Shown here piece by piece: positions 54,326-63,271 of a DNA stretch of 64,000 nt. A program made the translations under genes and the position numbers. Under the pieces are notes generated by a model. The model did no database searches. It was not told the DNA's origin and saw only the letters and a program-made list of their open reading frames with translations. The first letter of the stretch is position 1, and each line of letters begins with the position of its first letter. Source of the DNA: Clostridia bacterium. GTDB lineage: Bacteria > Bacillota > Clostridia > Christensenellales > Aristaeellaceae. The stretch is taken from contig JAFZPV010000043.1 in NCBI GenBank assembly GCA_017552535.1, forward strand, positions 1-64,000, given 5' to 3'.

Positions 54326-56254
54326 TTATGGCATGGAATTGAGCATCGCGTCGTCTATCTTGCCCCAGGCGCCGCTGCCGGAGCCCTGGCACTTCACGTA
54401 CATGCCTACCGTAACGGTGTCGCCTGCCTTTACCTCAAAGCCGGGCACGGCGCCCGTGTCCCAGCAGTTGTAATACGTTACGGTCATCGGGCAGGTGCCG
54501 GCGGTCTCGCCGTTGATCAGGACATAGGCGTAGATATCGGTATTCCCGCAGTCGCCGCCCATGATGGAGATGCTGAACCTGTACTTTCCTTCCGGCAGGC
54601 CGCTTACGTCCTGCTCCGCGGTAAAGCACACGCTGCCCGCAGCCTTCGACCAGAAGTGCAGGTGCTTGGTGCCGGTGAGGGAGTCGCTCTTTTTGTCTTC
54701 CACGTACAGTTCGTCGGCTTTGCCCAGGTCGGTCACGCGCCAGGCGGCGCCGTCCTCCTCAAAGCTCCAGTCGGAAAGGTAATTGTATTCGATCAGCGTA
54801 AGGTAGCACCTGGCCGGCATGCCGCCTGCCTCCCCGTCCACGGGGTAGGTGCCGACGCCCTGGGCCTTCAGGCGCTCAAGCCCGGCTTCGTCCATGTTCC
54901 ATGTGACTGAAACCGGCGCGCGTGAGTTGTCGTTCATCACGGCGTTCACGCTTTGGGGCAGCTCGACGGGGCCGTTGATGTCGCAGGTGACGAAGGCGTT
55001 TTCCAGGGCGTCGGGCCGTATGTGGGTTTCGTTCCCGCTTCGCATGAGGCCGAACACCTTCAGGGAGGGCAGGGGCGTGCCGTCGGGAGCGAACATCGCC
55101 TGGTTGTCCACGGCGCAGCCGCCGTAATACTTGCCCGCGTCAGCCGGGTCGTACTGGGCGGCAAAGCTCGTAGCCCAGCCGGAGCCGTACTTCTCCCACA
55201 GCGCCTTGTTTTCTTCCCAGGAGGAGGTGCCCACGCTGATCCACGTGCCTTCCCAGTACACCACGCCGATGCCGCCCCGGGCGCGGTTCACCACGGTGTC
55301 GGTGAGGTCCCGCACCAGGTTCGCCTGTCCCTGGGGCGTAAAGGGATAGTCGCTTAAGGCGCCATCGCCTATTGTGTTGCCGAAAAAGTCGCTGTCCTGG
55401 TCGGTATAGGCGTAGGAGGTCTCCATTACCATGACCTTCTTTCCGTAGGCGTCGCTTACTTTATTGAGCTCATTCGCCAGATTTTCCAGCGTGCCGTGCC
55501 AGTAGGGATACCAGCTGGTGGCGAACACGTCGTAGTCGATCTCGTAATAGTCCAGCTTTTTCGCAAAGCCCAAAAGCGCGTCCGCTTTTTCGGGATTGGT
55601 GAAGTGCACCGCCACCAGCGCTTCGGGGAACACCTCGCGCACTGCCCGCGAGCCGGCCTCCATGATGTAGGTGATGTTGAACCAGGTCTTTTCGCCGCAC
55701 AGCGCGCCGTTGGTCTCGTTGCCCAGCTGCACCATGCCCACGTCCGCGCCTTCGTCCCGCAGAATAAGCAGGCAGTCGCGGGTATACTCGTAGGCGGCCT
55801 GGGTCTTTTCCTCGATGCTCAAACCCTTCCAGGCTTTGGGAACCATCTGCTTGGAGGGATCGGCCCAGAAATCGGAATAGTGAAAGTCCACGATCAGCTT
55901 CATGCCGTACTGCGCGGCGCGCCTTCCGATGGCGATGGCTGTTCCGATGTCGCAGTTGCCGCCGCCGTAGCCGTTGCCCCGGCTGTCGAAGGGGTCGTTC
56001 CACACGCGCACGCGGATGTGGGTCACGCCGCTTTCCGAAAGGGTTTTGAATACGTCCTGTTCCTGTCCGTCAAAGCCAAAGTACTTTACGCCGCTGTTTT
56101 CCTCGGCGATCACGCTGGAAGCGTCCATGCCGAAAATAAAACCGTCCGGCAGGTTCTCAACGGCCTTTACGTAGATGCCGCCTTCGCCCTCGGAAAGGCA
56201 AGCGCTCATAAGCGCGAGCGCCAGAATCACGAGACACAGTATGATACGGTTCAT
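54326..56254 (-). CDS. Arabinogalactan endo-beta-1,4-galactanase (GH53), with C-terminal extension
   Basis: 642 residues, secreted (signal 1-19; MSAC at 16-19 may be a lipid-attachment site). GH53 barrel to about 400: FGMDASSV, THIRVRVWND, VDFHYSDFWADPSKQ, acid/base Glu in LGNETNG (about E180) and nucleophile Glu in VMETSYAY (about E277). Beyond it an Ig-like region and a beta-sandwich (about 480-642) that is probably a galactan-binding module. It cuts beta-1,4-galactan of type I arabinogalactan outside the cell; products would enter through the importer downstream, as in Bacillus gan genes. Confidence 0.93.
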   Translation of the reverse strand: MNRIILCLVILALALMSACLSEGEGGIYVKAVENLPDGFIFGMDASSVIAEENSGVKYFGFDGQEQDVFKTLSESGVTHIRVRVWNDPFDSRGNGYGGGNCDIGTAIAIGRRAAQYGMKLIVDFHYSDFWADPSKQMVPKAWKGLSIEEKTQAAYEYTRDCLLILRDEGADVGMVQLGNETNGALCGEKTWFNITYIMEAGSRAVREVFPEALVAVHFTNPEKADALLGFAKKLDYYEIDYDVFATSWYPYWHGTLENLANELNKVSDAYGKKVMVMETSYAYTDQDSDFFGNTIGDGALSDYPFTPQGQANLVRDLTDTVVNRARGGIGVVYWEGTWISVGTSSWEENKALWEKYGSGWATSFAAQYDPADAGKYYGGCAVDNQAMFAPDGTPLPSLKVFGLMRSGNETHIRPDALENAFVTCDINGPVELPQSVNAVMNDNSRAPVSVTWNMDEAGLERLKAQGVGTYPVDGEAGGMPARCYLTLIEYNYLSDWSFEEDGAAWRVTDLGKADELYVEDKKSDSLTGTKHLHFWSKAAGSVCFTAEQDVSGLPEGKYRFSISIMGGDCGNTDIYAYVLINGETAGTCPMTVTYYNCWDTGAVPGFEVKAGDTVTVGMYVKCQGSGSGAWGKIDDAMLNSMP

Positions 56255-56302
56255 TCCATCATCCCTCCAGACGCCGTTTATGCGTTTTCGTTCTCCGCAG
56301 AG

Positions 56303-56896
56303 TCATTCATGCCCTTCCGCGGGCAGGAGCAGCAGCTTCATCAGCGCGAAGGCCGCGCCGTCCTGTATGTGCTTTGAGCCGCTGCCGGCAAAGATAAAAT
56401 AGCTCTCGTCCGGGTCAAACCCGATGTCTCCGCCTGCCAGCAGGCCCTTTGCGCCGTCCGCGCGCACGCCGCAGGCACGGCCTGCGACGTACCATATTTC
56501 CCACCCGTCTTCAAACGCCTGCTTTGCTTCCGGGGGCAGGGCTGCCAGGTGGTTGGTGTACTGGTCCACGGCGGAGGAAGGCAGGATGAACAGATCGCCG
56601 CCGTTAAAGGGGCTTTGGCCCATCATGGCGTAGCTGAGTTCCCGCACCTGAATCAGGCGGATGTCCGCGTCCGGCCCCAGCGGGCCTTCTTCTCCATTTT
56701 TTGCCAGGCAGGCCTTTTCCAGCAACCCGGCAAAGCGGTCCTGCGCCGGCACAGAGGCGTCTATGTAGAGCTGCAGCTTGTGCTCGGGCGCGGTGTCCGC
56801 CAGACGGTCGAACACCAGGCCCCATGCGAGCCAGCATAAAAACAGCCACGCCAAAAGCATGGGCAGCAGGCGCAGCGTACGTTTAACGGTCTTCAT
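56303..56896 (-). CDS. Membrane-anchored protein, function unknown
   Basis: 197 residues from ATG 56896. One helix near the N-terminus (LLPMLLAWLFLCWLAWGLVF) and an extracellular domain with GGDLFILPSSAVDQY and DESYFIFAGSGS. No known motif. The start overlaps the upstream gene by 14 bases, so the two unknown genes are coupled. They lie between the flavoprotein gene and GH53. Confidence 0.65.
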   Translation of the reverse strand: MKTVKRTLRLLPMLLAWLFLCWLAWGLVFDRLADTAPEHKLQLYIDASVPAQDRFAGLLEKACLAKNGEEGPLGPDADIRLIQVRELSYAMMGQSPFNGGDLFILPSSAVDQYTNHLAALPPEAKQAFEDGWEIWYVAGRACGVRADGAKGLLAGGDIGFDPDESYFIFAGSGSKHIQDGAAFALMKLLLLPAEGHE

Positions 56897-57371
56897 CTTC
56901 TGCCTCGAAGTCCCGGATGAAACTGCCGGCGCAGTAAAGCGTTGCGCGCCTGTCGGAGGGCAGGCGGGCGGCAAAGCGCTCGTTTACAAAAAAGCTTTCT
57001 TCCTTATCGCCCATGTCCAGGCGGACACGGCGCGCCTTTATGGAGCCGGGGATGCTGTGCGCCTCCGGGTCCGGACGGATCACGCCCGTATAGGCGGCGG
57101 GCGTCTGGGAGAACACGCTTTCAAAATGCAGGCATTCGGCTTTGAGCCCGCGGACCCAGGGCCTGAGCCAGATCAGGTACGCCCAACCCGCCAGCGCGGA
57201 AAGGGCGATGGCCAGGTTCCTGTGCTGCATGGCGTTGCCGGTAGTTACGTGAAGGCACAAAAGAACGCACAGCGAAAGCGCTGCGGCCCATACGGCTGCA
57301 CTCACCAGGCGCGCGCGCCTTAAGCGCAGGGCGAAGGCGTGCGCTTCTCTTTCTTCATATAAATGTGTCAT
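56883..57371 (-). CDS. Two-helix membrane protein, function unknown
   Basis: 162 residues. Two hydrophobic helices (about 23-45 and 52-70), then a soluble C-terminal part with acidic end EAEDEDR. The ATG overlaps the flavoprotein stop (ATGA). The order suggests translation coupled with the flavoprotein and the next unknown gene. I do not recognise it. Confidence 0.65.
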   Translation of the reverse strand: MTHLYEEREAHAFALRLRRARLVSAAVWAAALSLCVLLCLHVTTGNAMQHRNLAIALSALAGWAYLIWLRPWVRGLKAECLHFESVFSQTPAAYTGVIRPDPEAHSIPGSIKARRVRLDMGDKEESFFVNERFAARLPSDRRATLYCAGSFIRDFEAEDEDR

Positions 57372-58612
57372 GATCCAAGCGCGGCGCTTTTGCCTGCCAG
57401 CGCGCCGGTGGAAAAGGCGATGGTGATGTTGAAGCCGCCGGTCAGGGCGTCCGCGTCCAGCAGTTCGCCCGCAGCGTACAGGTTTTTGACCAGTTTGCTC
57501 TCCATCGTGGAAGGATCGATCTCCTTCACGTTCACGCCGCCGCGGGTGATGATGGCTTCCTCAAAGCCGCGCAGGCGCTTGACCGTGAGAGGCACGGCTT
57601 TCATCAGGCGCACCAGGCGTGCGCGCTCCTGAGCGGTCACGGCGTTTACGGGCTTTCCCGGCGGGATCTGGCAGTTTTCCAGAAGCACCTCGCCCAGCGC
57701 GTGCGGCTCCAGCGTATCCATAACGCTTGCGATCTGCCGGTTGGGCATGGCGGAAAACTCCCTGAGCACCCGCGCGTCCAGCGTCTTTTCGTCCAGCGCG
57801 GGCTTTAAATCGATCAACAGTTCCGTGCCCCGGCAGTCGTCCGGCAGCAGGCTCGACAGGCTCAAAACCAGCGGGCCGGACACGCCGAAGTGGGTAAACA
57901 GCATTTCGCCCATGTCGGAATATATCGCCTTGCGCTTGCCCTTCACGTCGGCGTACGCACTAAGCCGCACGTTTTTGAGGCTCAGCCCCATCAGCCGGGC
58001 ACACCATGCCTCGCTGGTCTCGATGGGCGTGAGGGCAGGGCGGCAGGGGACGATGGAATGGCCCGCGGCTTTCATGAAGGCGTGGCCTTCTCCATCGGAG
58101 CCGGTGCTGGGATAGCTCATGCCGCCCGTGGCCAGGATGCAGGCGTCGGACGCGATGGGGCCTTTGTCGGTCTGGGCCCCCAGGCAGACGCCGTTTTCGA
58201 CGATGAGCGCCTTCACAGCCGTATTCAGCAGAATGCGGGCGCCTTTTGAGCGGATGAAGCGCTCCAGCGCGGATGTAATGTCGCTGGCGTGATCGCTCTG
58301 GGGAAACACGCGCTCTCCGCGCTCCACCTTGAGGGGCACGCCAAGGCTCTCGAGGACATCCATGATCCCGAGGTTGTCCAGGCAAGCCAGAGACGCATAC
58401 AGGAAACGGGGATTGCGCACGATATTTTTCATCAGCCCGTCGCGGTCGCAGGCGTTGGTCACGTTGCAGCGCCCCTTGCCTGTGATGTACAGCTTTTTGC
58501 CCAGCTTTTCGTTTTTTTCGACCAGCGTCACGCGGGCGCCGGCGTCCAGGGCGTATTTTGCGGCCATCAGGCCCGCCGCGCCGCCGCCGATGATCAGAAT
58601 ATGCTTGCTCAT
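57368..58612 (-). CDS. FAD-dependent oxidoreductase of the HI0933/BaiN family
   Basis: 414 residues. FAD-binding HILIIGGGAAGLMAA at the N-terminus, KLGKKLYITGKGRCNVTN at about 36-53 (family hallmark), LATGGMSYPSTGSDG in the middle, and AAGELLDADALTGGFN near the end. The physiological substrate of most members is unknown. The gene follows the RpiR regulator by nine bases. Confidence 0.93.
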   Translation of the reverse strand: MSKHILIIGGGAAGLMAAKYALDAGARVTLVEKNEKLGKKLYITGKGRCNVTNACDRDGLMKNIVRNPRFLYASLACLDNLGIMDVLESLGVPLKVERGERVFPQSDHASDITSALERFIRSKGARILLNTAVKALIVENGVCLGAQTDKGPIASDACILATGGMSYPSTGSDGEGHAFMKAAGHSIVPCRPALTPIETSEAWCARLMGLSLKNVRLSAYADVKGKRKAIYSDMGEMLFTHFGVSGPLVLSLSSLLPDDCRGTELLIDLKPALDEKTLDARVLREFSAMPNRQIASVMDTLEPHALGEVLLENCQIPPGKPVNAVTAQERARLVRLMKAVPLTVKRLRGFEEAIITRGGVNVKEIDPSTMESKLVKNLYAAGELLDADALTGGFNITIAFSTGALAGKSAALGS

Positions 58613-58621
58613 GGGGTGACC

Positions 58622-59491
58622 TCAGTCGGCGCTTTTGTTCAGATACACCTGGTATTCGTTCCAGATGCTTTCCACTTCTTCGAAATATTCCGCCGTCTGG
58701 TGGCGCCGCCTCTGGGACAGGGCCACGATGAGGGCGTTGAGCAGGCTGATGGGCGCGGCCAGGGAGTCCACGAAGGAAGCCATGTCGCTTTTGGCAGTCA
58801 GGCAGTAATTGCTCTCGGTGTGCAGGGGAGACAGCGGCCCGTCCGTAATGCCGATCAGCGTGGCGCCGCGGGAACGGGCGAACTTCATGGCCTTCACGGT
58901 GTGGTTCGTATAGCGGGGGAAGGAGATGCCCACCAGCACGTCCTCCTCGCCGATGCGGGCGATCTGCTCGAAAACGTCGCTTACGCCGCTGGTGACGATG
59001 GACACGTTGGGAAAGATGAAGTTGAGGTAGTGGCCGAAAAATTCCGCCAGCGGCGCGCTGGCGCGCAGGCCCAGCACGTAGATGCGCCGCGCCCTGAGCA
59101 GCGAGTCGATGGCCGCGTCGAACACGTCCAGGTCCAGTTCGTCCAGTGTGGAGCGGATGTTCTGGATGTCGGTCTTGAGCACCTTGCTGAGCACCTGGGC
59201 GCTTCCCATCTCGCCGGTCATCTCCAGACGCTGGCTGGCGGTCAGGCGGTGGCGCACCAGCTCCTGCAGGGCTTTCTGCAGTTGCGGGAAGCCGTCGTAG
59301 CCCAGCGCTGAGGCGAAGCGCACCACCGTGGATTCGCTCACGCCCACGTATTCGCCAAGCTTGCTGGCGGTCATGAAGGCGGCCTTGTCGTAGTGGTTCA
59401 CGATGCACTCCGCGATGCGCCGATGGCTCTTGGAAAGCCGTTTGCCGCCGTGGTTCAAACGCTGAAGCAGCTCCTGCGTGTTGGTTTCCAT
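58622..59491 (-). CDS. RpiR/MurR-family transcription regulator
   Basis: 289 residues. An N-terminal helix-turn-helix with LGEYVGVSESTVVRFASALGYDGF (about 45-68) and a SIS sugar-phosphate domain from about 125 (IYVLGLRASAPLAEFFGHYL, VLVGISFPRYTNHTVKAM). It binds a phosphosugar and represses or activates sugar genes. It lies divergent to the sulfatase, so the intergenic region may be its target, and is followed by the flavoprotein. Confidence 0.92.
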   Translation of the reverse strand: METNTQELLQRLNHGGKRLSKSHRRIAECIVNHYDKAAFMTASKLGEYVGVSESTVVRFASALGYDGFPQLQKALQELVRHRLTASQRLEMTGEMGSAQVLSKVLKTDIQNIRSTLDELDLDVFDAAIDSLLRARRIYVLGLRASAPLAEFFGHYLNFIFPNVSIVTSGVSDVFEQIARIGEEDVLVGISFPRYTNHTVKAMKFARSRGATLIGITDGPLSPLHTESNYCLTAKSDMASFVDSLAAPISLLNALIVALSQRRRHQTAEYFEEVESIWNEYQVYLNKSAD

Positions 59492-59552
59492 GTGAATACC
59501 GTCCTGTTCGATATTTGCAGGATGAAAAATCTATCCTGCACCATTTGGCTCC

Positions 59553-59581
59553 ATTATAGCCTATAAGCGCCGAAAATGCAA
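59553..59581 (-). promoter_or_regulatory. Promoter of the RpiR-flavoprotein operon
   Basis: Minus strand TTGCAT (59576-59581), 17 bases, TATAAT (59553-59558), about 60 bases before the ATG. Fifth promoter with the TTGCAT -35. Confidence 0.8.
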
Positions 59582-59681
59582 TATGAGAAAAGAAAATAAC
59601 CATTTTCATGCATTTGAATCGTTCAGAGACTGCCCGCGGCGGCCGCGTTCGGCTCACGGGCTGGAAAAACACCCGGTTTTG

Positions 59682-59690
59682 TGATATGAT
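59682..59690 (+). promoter_or_regulatory. Extended -10 promoter of the sulfatase gene
   Basis: TGATATGAT (59682-59690), 45 bases before the ATG, without a good -35. Confidence 0.45.
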
Positions 59691-59735
59691 ACCCGTACGG
59701 ATCGCTTTAAACGAACTGCAAAGGCGGGTGTGCTT

Positions 59736-61220
59736 ATGTCAAAACGGCAGATGGTATGGATCATGACCGATTCCACCGCGTATTCCATGGTGGGCTGCTA
59801 CGGTTCGCCCGTGCGCACGCCCTGCGCGGACGAAATGGCTGAAAAGGGCCTGCGCTTCGATAGGGCGTACACCTGCCAGCCCGTGTGCGGGCCCGCCAGG
59901 AGCGCGCTGTTCACCGGGCTGTATCCCCATTCCAACGGCAGCTGGGGCAACTGCATGCCCCTCTATGCCGACGTTAAGACGCTGGGCCAGCGGCTCACGG
60001 CTTCCGGGTTTCACTGCGCCTACATAGGCAAATGGCACCTGGACGGGGGAGATTACTTCGGCTACGGCGTCTGTCCGGAGGGCTGGGACCCGGAATACTG
60101 GTACGATATGAAGTGCTACCTGGACGAGCTTACGCCCGAAGAGCGCGTTTTGTCCAGGGACCCGCAAAAGGCGAAGGACATCGGGCCGGATTTTATCTAC
60201 GGCCACCGGGTCACCGAGAAGGCGCTCGCCTTCATGCGCGACCACCGGGATGAGGATTACTTCCTCGTGGTGTCCTACGACGAGCCCCATGGCCCGTCGC
60301 TGGTGCCCAAAGAGTTCGGGGACATGTACAGCCGGACGCTGTGCATGAACCCCGCCGCGGCGGCGGACGATCTGAACGGCAAGCCCGCCCTGCAGCGCCT
60401 GTGGGCCGCGGAGGCCGGGGGACTGGACCCCCAAAAACGCACGCCGGGCGCGTGGCCGCGCTTTGCCGCCTGCCAGACCTACATCGATTCAGAGATCGGC
60501 CGCATCCTGCGCCTGGCCCGCGAGATCGCGCCTGAAGCCCTTCGGCTGTATACCTCCGACCACGGTGACGCGGGCCACCTGCACGGCCTGTACGCCAAGG
60601 GTCCCGCCGTGTACGACGAGATCGCGCGGGTGCCGCTGATATTCGAAGGCCCCGGCGTGCCCGCGGGAGGGTGTTATAAACACGCAGTATCCCAGATCGA
60701 CCTGCCCGCCACGGTGCTGGACTGGTTCGGCCTAGCCCGCCCGGTGATGCTGGAAGGATTAAGCCTCATGGACCAGCTTAAAGACCCGTCGCTGCCCACG
60801 CACCGTCCCGCTTTCGTGGAGTTCGGCCGGTACGAACAGGACCACGACGGCTTTGGCGGCTTTCAGCCCATGCGCGCGGCGATCACGGACGAATACAAGC
60901 TCGCCCTGCACCTTACGGATACGGACGAGATGTACGACACGCGCCGGGACCCGAACGACATGGTGAACGTGATAAACGATCCCGCATACGCTGAGGCGCG
61001 GGACCGCCTTCACGATGAGCTGCTGGATTGGATGAATCGTACCCGCGACCCCTTCCGCGGCTACCAGTGGTCCTGCCGCCCCTGGCGGAAGGACAAAACT
61101 CCTTCCTGGGCGGTGGACGGATATACCCGCCAGCGGGAAAACGATCCGGGAGAGCCCAGGCAGCTGGACTACGCCACCGGCCTGCCCATGGAGGAGGCCG
61201 TGCGGAAAAAGCCGACGTAG
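59736..61220 (+). CDS. Sulfatase, Cys type, intracellular
   Basis: 494 residues from ATG 59736; a GTG two codons earlier is less well placed behind AAGGCGGG. The maturation motif is C51-G-P-A-R, followed by SALFTGLYPHSNG; Cys51 must be oxidised to formylglycine by a radical-SAM sulfatase-maturating enzyme, not present in this window. Metal-site residues are in MTDS near the start and in TSDHGDAGHLHG. No signal peptide, so it acts inside the cell on a small sulphated or related ester. It stands divergent from the RpiR gene and just before a sugar importer. Confidence 0.88.
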   Translation: MSKRQMVWIMTDSTAYSMVGCYGSPVRTPCADEMAEKGLRFDRAYTCQPVCGPARSALFTGLYPHSNGSWGNCMPLYADVKTLGQRLTASGFHCAYIGKWHLDGGDYFGYGVCPEGWDPEYWYDMKCYLDELTPEERVLSRDPQKAKDIGPDFIYGHRVTEKALAFMRDHRDEDYFLVVSYDEPHGPSLVPKEFGDMYSRTLCMNPAAAADDLNGKPALQRLWAAEAGGLDPQKRTPGAWPRFAACQTYIDSEIGRILRLAREIAPEALRLYTSDHGDAGHLHGLYAKGPAVYDEIARVPLIFEGPGVPAGGCYKHAVSQIDLPATVLDWFGLARPVMLEGLSLMDQLKDPSLPTHRPAFVEFGRYEQDHDGFGGFQPMRAAITDEYKLALHLTDTDEMYDTRRDPNDMVNVINDPAYAEARDRLHDELLDWMNRTRDPFRGYQWSCRPWRKDKTPSWAVDGYTRQRENDPGEPRQLDYATGLPMEEAVRKKPT

Positions 61221-61255
61221 ACACGCCGTCCGCCCGAAACGTCTTCCTCGTAAGG

Positions 61256-61281
61256 CTGTCAATTTGTGTGCGGCTTGACAG
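61256..61281. promoter_or_regulatory. Inverted repeat overlapping the -35 of the third importer
   Basis: CTGTCAA (61256-61262), 12 bases, TTGACAG (61275-61281): a seven-base perfect inverted repeat whose right arm is the -35 hexamer. A plausible operator. Confidence 0.5.
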
Positions 61282-61303
61282 AATGTGTGCCTGTATGTAT
61301 AAT
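61275..61303 (+). promoter_or_regulatory. Perfect consensus promoter of the third sugar importer
   Basis: TTGACA (61275-61280), 17 bases, TATAAT (61298-61303), 32 bases before the chosen ATG. Confidence 0.9.
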
Positions 61304-61335
61304 CTAAGTTACAAAGTTAAAAGAGGGTGATGGGC

Positions 61336-62298
61336 ATGACCGAAGCGGTACGTCCGCCGGCACGGAAGACAGCCAAAGGCAACCAGCTCATGAACGGCCG
61401 CAGGCGCGCGGGCAGAATACTGTTCGCGATGTCGGCCCCGTTCCTGATCGCCACGCTCCTGTTCTGCTATGTTCCCATGTTCGGCTGGCTGTACTCCTTC
61501 GTGAATTACAAGGCGGGCTTCAGCCTGTTCAGCAGCCGATGGGTGGGCCTCAAGTATTTCGCGATGCCCTTCAGCAATTTCGTGCTGCGCGACGAGTTCC
61601 TCAGGGTCATGCGCAACACCCTCATCACCAGCGGCTACCATCTGCTTGGTTCTCCGCTTCCCCTGTTCTTTGCGATCTTCCTGTCCGAAATCAAATTCGT
61701 TCGCTACCGCAAAAGCGTACAGATCCTCACCACCGTGCCCAACTTCGTCAGCTGGGTCATCGTGTATTCGGTGGTGCACTCGCTTCTGTCGCTGGACGGT
61801 TTCGTGAATCACTTTCTGCAAATGCTGGGGCTTACTGCCGATCCCATCAACTTTATGGCCACCAGCAAGGGCGTGTGGATCACCCAGTGGGGCTACGGCA
61901 CCTGGAAGGGCCTGGGCTGGGCGTCCATCATGTACATGTCCGCCATCGCCGGCATAGACCAGGAACTGTACGAGGCCGCCTCCATAGACGGCGCCGACCG
62001 CTTCCAGAAGATGTGGCACATCACGGTGCCGGGACTGCTGGGCACGTACTTCGTGCTTTTGATGATAGACATCGGCCATATCCTGTCCAACGGCATGGAG
62101 CAGTACTACGTGTTTGAAAACGCCATGAACCACGACAAGATCGAGGTGCTGGATCTGTTCGTGTACAACCAGGGCATCAGCGGCAACAACATATCCTACG
62201 CCACCGCCGTGGGCATGTTCAAAAGCGTGGTGAGCCTGGGCCTGCTGTTCTTCGCCAACAACCTGTCCAAGGCCGTGCGCGGCGACAGCATATTCTGA
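61336..62298 (+). CDS. CUT1 ABC sugar permease, LplB-like
   Basis: 320 residues from ATG 61336, with AGAGGGTGAT upstream; earlier in-frame GTG and ATG lie inside that ribosome site. An N-terminal basic stretch then six helices; EAA loop LYEAASIDGADRFQKMWHITVPG. It is the first gene of the third importer, with a partner permease at 62313 and a binding protein at 63272. Confidence 0.92.
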   Translation: MTEAVRPPARKTAKGNQLMNGRRRAGRILFAMSAPFLIATLLFCYVPMFGWLYSFVNYKAGFSLFSSRWVGLKYFAMPFSNFVLRDEFLRVMRNTLITSGYHLLGSPLPLFFAIFLSEIKFVRYRKSVQILTTVPNFVSWVIVYSVVHSLLSLDGFVNHFLQMLGLTADPINFMATSKGVWITQWGYGTWKGLGWASIMYMSAIAGIDQELYEAASIDGADRFQKMWHITVPGLLGTYFVLLMIDIGHILSNGMEQYYVFENAMNHDKIEVLDLFVYNQGISGNNISYATAVGMFKSVVSLGLLFFANNLSKAVRGDSIF

Positions 62299-62312
62299 GG
62301 GGAGGTGAAGAC

Positions 62313-63218
62313 ATGGCGCTGAAAGAAAAAAAGACGGTCAAGGATATTCTGTTCGAGATCGCGATCTACTCGTTCTTTACCCTGTTCACGCTGCTTTGCA
62401 TCTTCCCCTTCTATTATATCTTCATAAGCTCCATCTCCTCCAACGCGCTGGTGGACAGGGGTGCGATATTCTTCTACCCCCGCAGCATCCACCTGAGCAA
62501 TTACGTATCCGTGTTCAAGATCAAGACCCTGCCGCAGGCGGCCTTCATCTCCGTGGCCCGCACGGTGATCGGCACGGGGCTGTCCATCATCGCCGCATCG
62601 TTCATGGGCTACTGCATGAGCAAGCCCGAATACTGGCACCGCAAGCTCGTGTACCGCTTTATCATCGCCACCATGTACTTTAACGCCGGCGTGGTGCCGC
62701 TGTACCTCACCTACAGGATGCTGGGCCTGATCGACAACTTCCTGGTGTACGTGCTGCCCTGCCTCAACCAGTCCTTCAACATGGTTCTTTGCAAGACCTA
62801 CATGGAATCCATACCGGGTTCGCTGGAAGAATCGGCGGAGATCGACGGCGCGGGCTACTTTATGCGCTACATGCGCATCATCCTGCCACTCTCCATGCCG
62901 ATCCTGGCTACCATCGCCATCTTCGCCGCGGTGGGGCAGTGGAACGCCTTCATGGACACCGTGCTGTACATGACCTCCACGAAATATTTCACGCTGCAGT
63001 ACACCCTGAACCTGTACCTCAAAAAAGCTACGGCTCTTGCGGACATCCTGAAGACAGACTCCGCCGCCGCCCAGAACATGAACCTGGACACCATGCTCAC
63101 CGCGGAATCCACCCGCTACACCATCACCATGGTCACCATCATCCCGGTGCTCATGATTTATCCCTTCTTCCAGCGCTACTTCATCAAGGGCATCATGATC
63201 GGCGCGGTGAAGGGCTGA
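62313..63218 (+). CDS. CUT1 ABC sugar permease, YtcP-like
   Basis: 301 residues with six helices; EAA loop LEESAEIDGAGYFMRYMRIILP and the typical end FFQRYFIKGIMIGAVKG, very like the permease at 25022. GGGGAGG precedes the ATG, 14 bases after the partner stop. It has no ATPase of its own in the window. Confidence 0.93.
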   Translation: MALKEKKTVKDILFEIAIYSFFTLFTLLCIFPFYYIFISSISSNALVDRGAIFFYPRSIHLSNYVSVFKIKTLPQAAFISVARTVIGTGLSIIAASFMGYCMSKPEYWHRKLVYRFIIATMYFNAGVVPLYLTYRMLGLIDNFLVYVLPCLNQSFNMVLCKTYMESIPGSLEESAEIDGAGYFMRYMRIILPLSMPILATIAIFAAVGQWNAFMDTVLYMTSTKYFTLQYTLNLYLKKATALADILKTDSAAAQNMNLDTMLTAESTRYTITMVTIIPVLMIYPFFQRYFIKGIMIGAVKG

Positions 63219-63271
63219 CAAACCGATTGACGCGCGCAAGCGTTTCAATAGATCAACAAGGAGGAAAACCA

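Noticed and set aside
57960..59672. A 570-codon minus-strand frame covering the flavoprotein and RpiR genes in another phase
   Set aside because: Arg/Pro/Gly-rich out-of-phase reading of two good genes.
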